From Nothopassalora personata (taxonomy: Eukaryota > Ascomycota > Dothideomycetes > Mycosphaerellales > Mycosphaerellaceae): a stretch of 64,000 nucleotides of DNA. The position numbers and the translations under genes are program-made. The stretch is taken from positions 4,030,001 through 4,094,000 of the forward strand of contig CM066292.1 in NCBI GenBank assembly GCA_033816765.1, read 5' to 3'. Each line of letters opens with the position of its first letter. The first letter of the stretch is position 1. This document shows, in pieces, positions 42,165 to 51,443 of this stretch. The notes beneath the pieces are model-generated. The model worked only from the letters and a program-made list of their open reading frames with translations, had not been told where the DNA came from and did not search any database.

Positions 42165-44801
42165 TCACATAACAACACAATCACGCTCCTCCTCACCATG
42201 CTTCTTAATCTTCCTCTTCTCGCGCTTGAGAATGTCCTTCTCCTTCCTCGTCAGGGCCTTCGTCTCCGATGGAATCGGTGGCTTCAGTGTTTTGATATCC
42301 ACATTTACGGTATCGACGCTTTCCCTGCTGGCACCCTCGACATGGCCGGCACTTCCCTTCTCGCTGGTCGACGCCTGATCGTCGGACATGATCTCGGTGA
42401 CAGTTACGTGTGCAGGAGGCTCCTCCGGCGGCGCAATGTTGTCAAATGTGGGGATGCGAGGTTTGTCGTGGCTTTCACTGTTGCGACCCATCCGCTGGTT
42501 GAGCTTGGTCATATTTAGACTGAAGCGACTGGCGTTCGCGTCTGGACCTGCGCTTGTGGGGCGCGATTTTGACTTGTTGTGTGAAGGTTTGCTGCCGCGG
42601 CGAGAGCTAGATATCATGTTGGCGATGGCGAGGAAGCCGTTGCTATTCTTCTCGTTGGGTGGATCCTCGTCTGCTGGGGTCGACGGGACTGAAGCTGTAG
42701 GGTCTGTTTGAATGCTTCCCGCAGCGCTGCCTGCATAGCTTGTAGTATCCAAAGTTATGCTTCGTCTACGCTCATCGCCTTGGAAGCTGCGTCGACCACG
42801 AGAATTGTCCAGCGTAGGAGCGGTATCCAGGCTGGGTCTGCCTGATGCTTGTGCGGCCCAGTCAGTGCTTTCGGACCCGGCCTGATCGTCTGTCGACACG
42901 GCATTTGATGGCACTTGCTCCAGCGCATTCTCGGATCCCAGTCGCTCATTGAGGTAGGGTTTTTCTGAAGGTACCAGGTCCGATTGCGACCTTGAAGTTG
43001 CCTCCGCATAAGAGGGCAGGTCATGTATCGAATGGCCATCATCGCCGATGGGCTGAACCTGGTAGAAGAGCAGGTATGGCGTTTCGTCCTTGAGGGCCTT
43101 GTGAATGTCGACATACGTGATCCGCTCTCTCGCCAGATCGTCGAAACGCATCCAAGGGTCTTCGACTTCATCGCTATCCGAACTACTTCTGCGGCTGTCC
43201 ATTGCATTGAGCGCGCTACCACGAGTCAGGCAAACATAATGACCGGAGTGCGTCGAGTGACCCCGGTGGCAGACCACAGACTGCAAAAGGAGCCGAAAGT
43301 TGCCAACAAGCGGGCCCTCGTCCTGCATGTGCTCGTGGCTGACAAAATTGGGCACCCTGATTTCCAGGGGAATATCGATGTACGTGCCAACTCGTGTCGG
43401 CTGGCCTTGATTCGTGAAAGCATACCTCTTCAAGCAAATCCCTAGCACAGGACGCTTCTTGCTGAAATGTGCCGCGACTTGAGCATCAGAGGTGGGCATA
43501 TGATCTGTGTACCATGGAAGCAGTTTGAAGAACTGCCAAGCTGGCATGAGCACCTCTGTCCGGGTACTCAGCTTCCGTTCTCTGATCTCTGGAAGCACTT
43601 CGTCGTCTTGCTTCCCCTTTTCCGGATCAATGCCTTCCGAGATGACCTTCCTTTGGCTAAAGATGCTGTCTCCACGTCTTCGACCAGCGTCTGGTCTAAA
43701 TCTTTGCAATGGATCCTTAGTCACAATCGGTGTCATGGGCATTTCGGCCACGGGCGTCTGCACCATGGGTGTGTCTGATGCGCTGCCAATTTCTGCCACC
43801 TCGACGTGGAGGCCACTTTCGTTCTCAAGCTTGGTAGAAAAATTGGTAGACTCTTGGGAATCACCTGCCTCTGCTGACTTCAACGTATTACGCCGTTGGT
43901 TCTCCATGTGCCGTTTAACCTCGATACGGTTATTGAAGTAGTGTTCCAGGCAGTCCTCCAGTGTGATGACGCTATGGCGATCCACGGGCTCGTCCAGAAG
44001 AGCCACTTCCAACAATCGCTCATTCACGAATTTGTGGTCATCCTGCGGATCCTCCTTTCCAGCATGGTGCAAGTCCATCTTGAGCGTCAGCAAAGGTAAC
44101 TCTAGCTGCCCTGTGATGAAGGTAAAGGCTTCTGACGGGTCCTGCTGCTCACGCTGAGTTGCTCCTTCCCAGCCGCAAGCGGCCAAAGACTCTTGCATAT
44201 GCCTGGTAATGTCGGTGGTGATCAGCCTGCCTGTCCTGAGCATATTGACCCATAATCTCAAGAGCCCTGCCAGCTTCTTCCTCGGGATATCGTCGAAGTT
44301 CTCATATAGCATCGCCTCGAAACTGTCCAATCGTGCAAACATGGCGAACAGCAATGCATCCAGGTAGCATGTCACATTCTCCCTGTTCACCGCTCCTAAC
44401 AACCTTGTGTGTGGAGTGTACGGCGTCACGATACCCTCGTACGTCTCTTGCAGGAGCATCAACAGCTTGAAGGCCTCCTCGCCGTTGCCTTGCGGCGACA
44501 CGACGCGGAGGGCATATCGTGCATTCGATTCGGACATGGTATCGACTCCATATGCTCGCAGTCTTTCGAGGACCCCCTGGATCTTGCGCTCCTCCTCCTT
44601 GTCGGGCTTGACTTTTGGATCATCTTCGATGGCAAAGACGCCGGCAAAGTGAGCGGGTTTGTTGACGGACGGCGGTGGGCGGCTCGACCCAAACTTGTCC
44701 TGCGCATTGCTTGTCAGCCACTTGAAGCAGTAGGCGACTGCAGCAACTATGGAAGAGAACAAGTAGACAGGTGAAGCTCTTGGCCTTGCTGACGGCACCA
44801 T
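42165..44801 (-). CDS. Ubiquitin-specific protease with C-terminal CaaX box
   Basis: Intronless, 878 aa. The Cys box is RENVTCYLDALLFAMF with catalytic Cys145, an N-x-x-C-Y-x-D-A form instead of the common G-N-T-C-Y-M-N. The QQDPSEAFTFI block fits the second USP motif (Q-Q-D-A-x-E-F). The His box is THSGHYVCLTRG, and the acidic partner is probably in WMRFDDLARERIT. PVLGICLKRYAF and PYLLFY are further USP strands. The N-terminus has a possible membrane helix (VYLFSSIVAAVAYCF). The C-terminal 230 residues are Ser-rich, then strongly basic (KEKDILKREKRKIKKH), and the chain ends CVVM, a CaaX box predicted to be farnesylated. It should cleave ubiquitin from membrane-associated substrates. It shares an upstream region with the ribosomal protein gene. 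Confidence 0.9.
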   Translation of the reverse strand: MVPSARPRASPVYLFSSIVAAVAYCFKWLTSNAQDKFGSSRPPPSVNKPAHFAGVFAIEDDPKVKPDKEEERKIQGVLERLRAYGVDTMSESNARYALRVVSPQGNGEEAFKLLMLLQETYEGIVTPYTPHTRLLGAVNRENVTCYLDALLFAMFARLDSFEAMLYENFDDIPRKKLAGLLRLWVNMLRTGRLITTDITRHMQESLAACGWEGATQREQQDPSEAFTFITGQLELPLLTLKMDLHHAGKEDPQDDHKFVNERLLEVALLDEPVDRHSVITLEDCLEHYFNNRIEVKRHMENQRRNTLKSAEAGDSQESTNFSTKLENESGLHVEVAEIGSASDTPMVQTPVAEMPMTPIVTKDPLQRFRPDAGRRRGDSIFSQRKVISEGIDPEKGKQDDEVLPEIRERKLSTRTEVLMPAWQFFKLLPWYTDHMPTSDAQVAAHFSKKRPVLGICLKRYAFTNQGQPTRVGTYIDIPLEIRVPNFVSHEHMQDEGPLVGNFRLLLQSVVCHRGHSTHSGHYVCLTRGSALNAMDSRRSSSDSDEVEDPWMRFDDLARERITYVDIHKALKDETPYLLFYQVQPIGDDGHSIHDLPSYAEATSRSQSDLVPSEKPYLNERLGSENALEQVPSNAVSTDDQAGSESTDWAAQASGRPSLDTAPTLDNSRGRRSFQGDERRRSITLDTTSYAGSAAGSIQTDPTASVPSTPADEDPPNEKNSNGFLAIANMISSSRRGSKPSHNKSKSRPTSAGPDANASRFSLNMTKLNQRMGRNSESHDKPRIPTFDNIAPPEEPPAHVTVTEIMSDDQASTSEKGSAGHVEGASRESVDTVNVDIKTLKPPIPSETKALTRKEKDILKREKRKIKKHGEEERDCVVM

Positions 44802-45827
44802 CTAGCACGAGCAAGTGGGTCGATGGCTTGCGTAACGTGCTGGACGGTGCTTCGCATCCAAGAAGAGGTTCGCTCTCGTGGGCGCCGTCTGTCTGGTATT
44901 GTGCATGTTTGCGCTTGTCGGGGCACATGCAGCAAGACAAGCGTCGCAAAGATGCTAGAGCGGGATGCATCATAATGGTTTTAAGGTATAGCGAGAAAGG
45001 CATGAGAGACATACCCTACGGTGGGGTGAGGCATGTCGCGGAATCTTCCTCTCTCGCCGACTGAGAAAGCGGTGCACGCCGCTCATGCTGTCTTGGATGT
45101 GTCGCGGTCGTGAAGACGCCCCCCCATTCAGAAGGAGCTGGGGGAGAGGACGATGGTAGGAGGTAGCGGTAGTCGCCGTGCTGGTTGCTTTTACCCGGCT
45201 GGCGGGGTTTGTAGCAGCGGCCGTCCGTTGCGAGTTGAGTCTCAGGGCACGGATTATTATTATTGATTCTTGTCACGTGGTCCAGACCACCACATGACCG
45301 TCTTGCAGTGCTGAGTGTCGGGGCTGCGTGACTGGCGGGCACGACGGCGACGACGACGACGACGACGACGCACACGAAGGACACGAGGGGATGTTCGGTA
45401 TTCTGCTCACTCGATGGTCCAAGGAGAGAAGGAGAGGAACGCCTTTAATGGCTCTCGGCGGCGCGCCATTTTGGTCAGGCCAGGTACCCGACTGACCGAG
45501 ATCCCTAATGAAACGAAACGCTTAAAGATGCCTGTCGACGGGTAGGCACGTGACTTTCCAGCTTTATGCCGGTCGTGTTTCTCCCGCTTGGGCGGTAAGA
45601 ACTAAACCTCGCATAGATGTCTTTCCCATCTGACGCATAGCCTAGCCTAATCAAAGCCAACTGTTGTCCAGGTGACCCTAATAAAGACTTGATGAGCACC
45701 ACCTAAGTTTGGTGAGAGTGTGGTGACAGGCGGGACCGTGCAGCAGGTGCGGAAGAGTTCTCAGTCGCCGCCAAAACTCGGCCATGGCATAGAGGTCTTC
45801 ATCCACCCACCCATCACAGTACCAGCC
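44802..45827. other. Divergent promoter region
   Basis: About 1 kb between the USP gene (minus) and the uL5m gene (plus). It holds an ACG microsatellite but no supported gene. An in-frame GTG at 45720 upstream of the uL5m ATG is not a likely start. Confidence 0.5.
45341..45370. repeat. ACG triplet microsatellite
   Basis: A run of ACG triplets with one interruption (ACGACGGCGACGACG...), midway between two divergent start codons. A similar run lies before the NIPA gene. Confidence 0.9.
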
Positions 45828-47021
45828 ATGGCATTGCAGGAGGTCACCAATGCCTTCATCAAGCGACTGCAGTTAACCGAGCGACCATTGAGCTCAGCTT
45901 GGACCGCGCAATGCCGACGATACGCATCGACCGAGGCGCGACAGGAGGTCGAAGACCTTGAGGAATCGTCCTTCCGTGCTACGCATCTCGACGCTGGTGT
46001 AGCGCAAAAGGTAGAGCAGTTCGATCCAGCAGGCAATGCGCGGAGACGAAGGCGGCAACTGCCATCAAGCAGGTACATCACAGGAAACAAGGCGTAATTG
46101 TCCAGTCGCTCATACGTGACATCTAGATACAACTTCCGCCCACCCAAGTACTACCGCGGACCTCTCCATCCTCATCAACCTCCTCCAGCATCCGACCCAG
46201 CATCCCGCGAGTTCTATGCCGGACCTTTCTCTCTGCCGCGTCTCGAGCAGACATACCACGATACCCTCGCACCGGATCTCATGACCATGGCATATACACA
46301 CTACCCACCAGGCTTCGAGCGAGCGCAGAAGGGCGAGCGTCTAAGGCAATGGGTCGGAGATTCGCCATACTTCAAGAACAGACCTCGTCGAGGACCGAGG
46401 GGGTACGACGTTTTGCCTCTGCTACGCAAGCCGATCACTTTCCGCAATGTGCCCAGACTGGAAGGCGTCACTGTCCACACAATGGTCAAGGGAGCGATCA
46501 ATGACAGCGCCCATCTTCACGTTGCAGGCATGGTCTTGCAAGCCATCACCAGCGTTCGTGCAACCACACACGCGACCAAGAAGAGCATTGCAGGGTTCGG
46601 TGTCCGTCAAGGTCAATATTTGAGTGCGACTTGCGAGTTGAAAGGCGAGTACATGTATCACTTTCTCAGCAAGGTCGTCGATGTGGTAATGCCCAAAATC
46701 AAAGACTGGAAGGGTGTTAAGGGAACATCCGGTGACAGCTCTGGCAACATCGCATTCGGTCTGACAGGCGAGGAGGTTGCGCTCTTCCCCGAAGTGGAGG
46801 TCAACTATGACATGTGAGTACTCTGCACTCTGGCATATGCTTCGACAACGTCACGCGTGTTGGCACCCTCACATTCAATCTGCTAAACCCACCACAGGTA
46901 TCCACCCAAGATGATTCCAGGTTGTACTGTCACCGTTCACACCACAGCAACCAACGACCGCGACGCACGAATGCTGCTCTCCAGCATTGGCATTCCCTTC
47001 TACGGCAAGGTGGTGAACTAA
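45828..47021 (+). CDS. MRPL7: Mitochondrial ribosomal protein uL5m
   Basis: Three exons, 45828-46072, 46127-46813 and 46898-47021 (introns of 54 bp, GTACAT..ATCTAG, and 84 bp, GTGAGT..CCACAG), give 351 aa. The N-terminal 80 residues are basic and Ser/Ala-rich, consistent with a mitochondrial presequence. The conserved uL5 fold follows, with KPITFRNVPRLEGVTVHTMV, then LHVAGMVLQAITSVRA, then SIAGFGVRQGQYLSATCELK and the end region DARMLLSSIGIPFYGKVVN. uL5m sits in the central protuberance of the mitochondrial large subunit, near 5S-equivalent contacts. The N-terminal extension of about 150 residues is longer than bacterial L5, as in yeast Mrpl7. The short last exon is confirmed by the conserved ending after M-YPPKMIPGC. 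Confidence 0.93.
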
Positions 47022-47737
47022 GTTGTGCGATGATCAGATAAGATATCTGCCGATGCTGGCCGCAAATGCAAGAAATATTTCGCCGTTGCCAACAACTGCA
47101 GACACCCTACGTCCGACACAGCTCTAGCTACTCGCTTACATTTCTCGCGCAAACAAGGGCATGAAGCATGTCCCACGGACGACGTAGCTATACCGACCAC
47201 ACAAGCGCTACCCCGACAAAACATCGGGAGCTCGCGCCGCATGGCTGCATCAAACTCGAAACAAGTCTCCGCATCTCATCAGCATCCCGGCCACGAAGGC
47301 GTTTAGTATACCACTAATGGCGGCGAATTGCTCAGGAGAAAGTCTTACAGCCGCTGGTGACACAGCAACGCGCACCAATGGCTGCCTGTGGGGTCGATGG
47401 ATGATGCTCGGAGGGGAACGGAGGCGTTAAGACGGACTTTCCACGGACAAACCTCTAGCTCCGCACGCCTGCGCCTAACCAAAGAGCTATCCTGGTCGAA
47501 TATAGACCGTACGAAGTATCATGATTAGATTAGATCGCATGATCAGGAGTGCAGGCTGCACTGTATGTGAAAGTCTAGCTAGGCAGGGCAGGAGTGTGGG
47601 ATGTATAATAGTGATCTCGATCGCACCTGCCTATGGATGGAAGATCATCGAGCCTGTTCGTCCAGAGAGCAAAGCCATCAGAATCAAATTTCACCACATA
47701 CCCCGCTGCTCAGGCACGAGATCTGCATACACGAAAC
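47022..47737. other. Intergenic, no gene seen
   Basis: uL5m 3' flank and about 600 bp with short frames of random look. Nothing recognisable on either strand. Confidence 0.5.
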
Positions 47738-47959
47738 ATGGCAACCTACAACATCACCGTCCACGACCTCCTGGGGCGCATCGCTAGAGATGATGTTCAT
47801 TATGAGACCGAGAAGCCCGCAGTGCATAACGTCGCCAAACAAGCCCATAGGAATAAGCCCAAGCGCTCAGACTCCGTCATGTCCTGGCTCTCGGCCCAAT
47901 CCGAGGAGAGTGAGGTCGACTTTACGGATTTCCGTCATGAGAGGAAGAGCTCTTGTTAG
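47738..47959 (+). CDS. Possible 73-aa protein of unknown function
   Basis: ATG 47738 opens a 73-codon frame reading MATYNITVHDLLGRIARDD, then a basic part and an acidic Ser-rich end (SEESEVDFTDF). The start context ACGAAACATGGCA is good (A at -3). The N-terminal half looks like one amphipathic helix and has no membrane segment. I do not recognise it. It lies alone between the uL5m gene and the regulator gene, without nearby splice signals that would extend it. It may be a chance frame; only transcript or conservation data can show that it is real. Confidence 0.35.
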   Translation: MATYNITVHDLLGRIARDDVHYETEKPAVHNVAKQAHRNKPKRSDSVMSWLSAQSEESEVDFTDFRHERKSSC

Positions 47960-48335
47960 ATGAGGCGTCAGCATGCAGGAAGGTACACTCTCAACTCTGG
48001 CATTCGAAATTCGTCAAGATCTTCGCTCGATGGCTACCCATCCCTCGACTCTGGAATCCATGCGGCGGCTGCGACATCGTTCCGTGTCCAGGTGCTGCTC
48101 TGTATTACATTGGAGAATGTGGTCTCTCCAAAAAAAAATCCACTCCCAAAACACGACTTAGGCGGATGTCGCTCGTGTGTTTCGAGCGTACGAGAAGTGG
48201 TCACTTCCCACCATCCGTCACGCGCGGGACCCGAACGGCGCAACTGGGAGCCGGTAGCAGTATAGACCTGGTGAGGCAAGACTCGATATGTAGGCATCTA
48301 TGATGGTCTTGTCACCGAGGGAGCATAGTCGGTGC
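47960..48335. other. Intergenic, no gene seen
   Basis: About 375 bp leading to the stop codon of the minus-strand regulator; its 3' UTR is expected here. Confidence 0.5.
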
Positions 48336-50687
48336 TCAGGTCAGAGGATAAACACTGTCCTGCGGATACGGCGTAGTCCCGAAATTCGGGTACGTCGCCT
48401 CAGGAAACCCCGCCGCAAGATCCGCAGGGTTGAAGCACCAGTCTTCGAGAGTCCAGGCTGCGATCTCGTCGAGATCGAGTACAGGCGCCGTGTCAGTAGC
48501 AGGGAATTCATTCGCACCTCCCGCTCCAGCTCCCATATTGGCGTTAGGCACGCGAGTCGTAGCTTGATAGTAGTCCGAAATTTCGGGCAACAAGTCCCTC
48601 CCTCCCTCCACTCCAGCAGCAGTAGCAGCTCCAGCTACCGCTGGCGTCCTGACAAGTGCATCTTCCTGAGACGCCAAGATTTTGTAGTAAGGTCGAGTGA
48701 TTTTGTCGACAGCCTCTTGCATGTACACAATTCTCTTCGAAGGGTCTTTCTTACTTTTCATAAAGCCATTCGCAGCCAGTAGGATCCACAGCTGCCGCTG
48801 CTCACGGCCGAAGCGGATGACTTTATCCGTGAGCATATCAATCGCCGCCGGAACCAGACGATTCGCCGTGTCGTCGATGGCTCTGCTAAGGGCATCGTCC
48901 GCTTGTGGATTAAGAGATGCGATATGGCAGAGCGACAGGGCTGCACGGAGCTGATCGTAGCAGAGAAGTTCAAGGGCGTAGATGCCCTTGTCTGTGAGTG
49001 CTTGATGTTGTTCGAGCATTTTCGTTGCAGTTTCGATCAGGATCATGCGCGAGAAGTCGCGCTCTGCCTTGGATTCGGCGATCCGGAGTTGGCGGTCGTG
49101 TAGGACGAGGAGGTATTGGCGGAGGTTGAGGGAAAGCATTGTGTGGGAGATTTCTGCGGATGCGCCGACCCATTCGGGCAGTGACTGGAGGCAGGATTCG
49201 ATCTCTTCGGTGTAGCGCTTTGATTCGTCGAAGTGGACGGGTTGGCGGATGTTATTGAGGTAGGTGTTGAGGGAGTGGCGGAGCATGATCGATTCGCTGG
49301 ATAGAGAGAGGTAGGAGACGTGGGTGAAGTCGTTGGCGCGTCGGACGGCGGGCATGTGGGAGGTTTCCTGATCAAGGTCGTCGTCGGCGATGTGTGCTGG
49401 GGCTGGACAGTCGCTTTGGGAGGGCCATGGCGATGAGACCATACCACGATCGAAGGACGCCTGTAAGTCTAACTCCGTGGCGGCCGCCCAGACACGTTTT
49501 CGCAGCTCTTTATCCAGAATCGGAGTTGATTTTCTGATCAGCTCCGGTGTTCTATGTAACCCAGCTGCCATGCAGAACCTGATGACGTGGCCTATATCTG
49601 TCCACGTTCGCTTGAACTTGCGTCCCACCACCTGTTTCGCTAGGTGCAGCATTACTCGGATTTGGAAATCGAGAGCTTCGACGTGCTTCTGACTTTGGTC
49701 CATCAGCCAGTCGTCGACTGCGACTATCCAAGCTATGGCTTTCTCACGTGCTGTCGAACTGTTTGCGCGGTACAGCCATGGCTGCGCTGTGGTAAGGCAC
49801 TGGGCGGCCGACATCATGACCAGCACGAGCGCGACAAAATGAGCCTTGGTCGCTTGAACATCCGACCACATACTGTTGTACTCTTCCCAGAAAGATGGTA
49901 GGTGTATGATGTGGTACAGTGCTCCAAAGTTGTCGATGTAAATCTCAACCAAGACATCGGCCTCGTCTTTGGTCGGGAGCAGAGCTTTCAGGTCGTTGTC
50001 GGCCACCACTTCATGCTTTGCGCCGGCAAAGTTCGTTTTACTCTCGAGAGCAGACAGGTCTTCTTTGATCCTCGATAGTGCAGGGAACTGTTCGAAAATC
50101 TCTCTTGTGAAGCCGTGAAGTCCTGGGATGCGCGCGATCAAGGCGCCCGGATGTGTATTGCCATGGAACTGAGTCTTGAACGACCGACCACGTAGCAGTG
50201 TGATCTCTCGGTCTACGGTAGGCGCCACTGGTCCGGAGCCACCAACGAAGGAGTCAGGTGTCGGTGGCATTCGAGGCTTGACACTCCCTCCCGCAGCGGC
50301 CAGAGCAGCTTCGAGCTGCTTAATGCGACCATCTTGAAACTCAAGCCTGGACAACAAATCTCCTGTGGTGCCGACAGATGCTCCAATGGCCCTGCTGGAG
50401 TGGGCATAGAACGCTGGTGGCTTTCCACTTCTATCACTGGGCGTCTTTTGAGGTTCCTCTCTCAGTGGAATGTCAGCGGCATCCTCCAGGTACAGACAGT
50501 TGGCGGCCTGGCCAGCCTTCGTACAGCGACTACACGCAGGCAGCGCACGGTCGCACTGTAGCTTTCTTCTTCGGCAATCGTAACAGGACAAGACCTTTCT
50601 TCTGCGCTTTCTCTCGCGTTCAGCGCCGTCCGGTGACCTCGTACGAGGAAAGTTGCGACCCTCCGGCAGGAAGGGATCGGTCGGCAT
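48336..50687 (-). CDS. Zn2Cys6 transcription factor
   Basis: Intronless, 783 aa. The N-terminus is basic (RERKRRRKVL) and carries the binuclear zinc cluster Cys35-x2-Cys38-x6-Cys45-x6-Cys52-x2-Cys55-x8-Cys64, which binds CGG-type half-sites. A coiled-coil-like segment (LLSRLEFQDGRIKQLEAALA) at about 110-130 fits a dimerisation linker. The middle homology region (about 240-560) of the fungal_trans domain is recognisable by IYIDNFGALYHIIHLPSFW, FCMAAGLHR and RKRVWAAATELDLQASFDRG. The C-terminus is Ala/Gly-rich and then acidic with aromatic residues (TLEDWCFNPADL), suited to activation. The regulated genes cannot be named. No metabolic cluster adjoins; the neighbours are housekeeping genes. Confidence 0.95.
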   Translation of the reverse strand: MPTDPFLPEGRNFPRTRSPDGAERERKRRRKVLSCYDCRRRKLQCDRALPACSRCTKAGQAANCLYLEDAADIPLREEPQKTPSDRSGKPPAFYAHSSRAIGASVGTTGDLLSRLEFQDGRIKQLEAALAAAGGSVKPRMPPTPDSFVGGSGPVAPTVDREITLLRGRSFKTQFHGNTHPGALIARIPGLHGFTREIFEQFPALSRIKEDLSALESKTNFAGAKHEVVADNDLKALLPTKDEADVLVEIYIDNFGALYHIIHLPSFWEEYNSMWSDVQATKAHFVALVLVMMSAAQCLTTAQPWLYRANSSTAREKAIAWIVAVDDWLMDQSQKHVEALDFQIRVMLHLAKQVVGRKFKRTWTDIGHVIRFCMAAGLHRTPELIRKSTPILDKELRKRVWAAATELDLQASFDRGMVSSPWPSQSDCPAPAHIADDDLDQETSHMPAVRRANDFTHVSYLSLSSESIMLRHSLNTYLNNIRQPVHFDESKRYTEEIESCLQSLPEWVGASAEISHTMLSLNLRQYLLVLHDRQLRIAESKAERDFSRMILIETATKMLEQHQALTDKGIYALELLCYDQLRAALSLCHIASLNPQADDALSRAIDDTANRLVPAAIDMLTDKVIRFGREQRQLWILLAANGFMKSKKDPSKRIVYMQEAVDKITRPYYKILASQEDALVRTPAVAGAATAAGVEGGRDLLPEISDYYQATTRVPNANMGAGAGGANEFPATDTAPVLDLDEIAAWTLEDWCFNPADLAAGFPEATYPNFGTTPYPQDSVYPLT

Positions 50688-51443
50688 TGCTTATTTTGGT
50701 CTGTTGCTAAATGCTGTAATCCTGGGCAACGTCTCGCAGCAGGCCTTTCGAGATGTTGAGCTATAAGGATGTAGGTCCCCGCTGCCTAGCAGATGGGGCG
50801 ATCAGACAACGAGTGTGTCTAGATCTACATCGACGCCGCCAGGAGGCGCATTGTATTCTCTTGCTTACGTAGACGAGCAATCCCAATTCTGATGGACTTA
50901 GACTACTCCGTTCCTGGTAAGGTCATGTCGTTGTCGTTCGACGAGTTTTGCTAACGCCGACAGTTGCTAGTACGAGCTCGGCCGATTCATAAATAGATCT
51001 GCGGCAGCATCTGGAGCCATATGAGAAGTGTGATGATGACAATGACCGAGCACGCGCTTTACGATGCGATGATGATGGAGGGGCTACATATATGTCGTCC
51101 ACGAGGCAGATGTCCGTACAGCTAGCTCAGGTAGGTACATATGTACTGTACTGTAGAAGTCGTGCGCGGGCGATGTCATCAAGTCGAGGGCCGCTACGTC
51201 GAATATCGATGGCAGCTAGCTGAACGATACTGGATTTTGATGGGACCCATATTTCCCGTGCAGCCGCGCGCACCGCCCACGCCGAACTCTTACTGAAGTC
51301 TGTGTGAGCAAGATTAACCTGATTAGAATCAATGATCGTTTCAACACGTGCTGCACAAGCCGCGTTCCTGGTTCATGGAAGGGCCAGTGATGGAATCCGA
51401 GGCAGAGCCCTAGAGGCGCGTGTCTCGAATTGTATTGCAGCCC
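50688..51443. other. Divergent promoter region
   Basis: About 750 bp between the divergent start codons of the regulator and the P5B ATPase. TATA-like and other short motifs occur, but none is distinctive. No gene is seen. Confidence 0.5.

Noticed and set aside
42165..42740. Shadow plus-strand frames over the USP 3' half
   Set aside because: They overlap a clear catalytic protein on the other strand and have no own motif.
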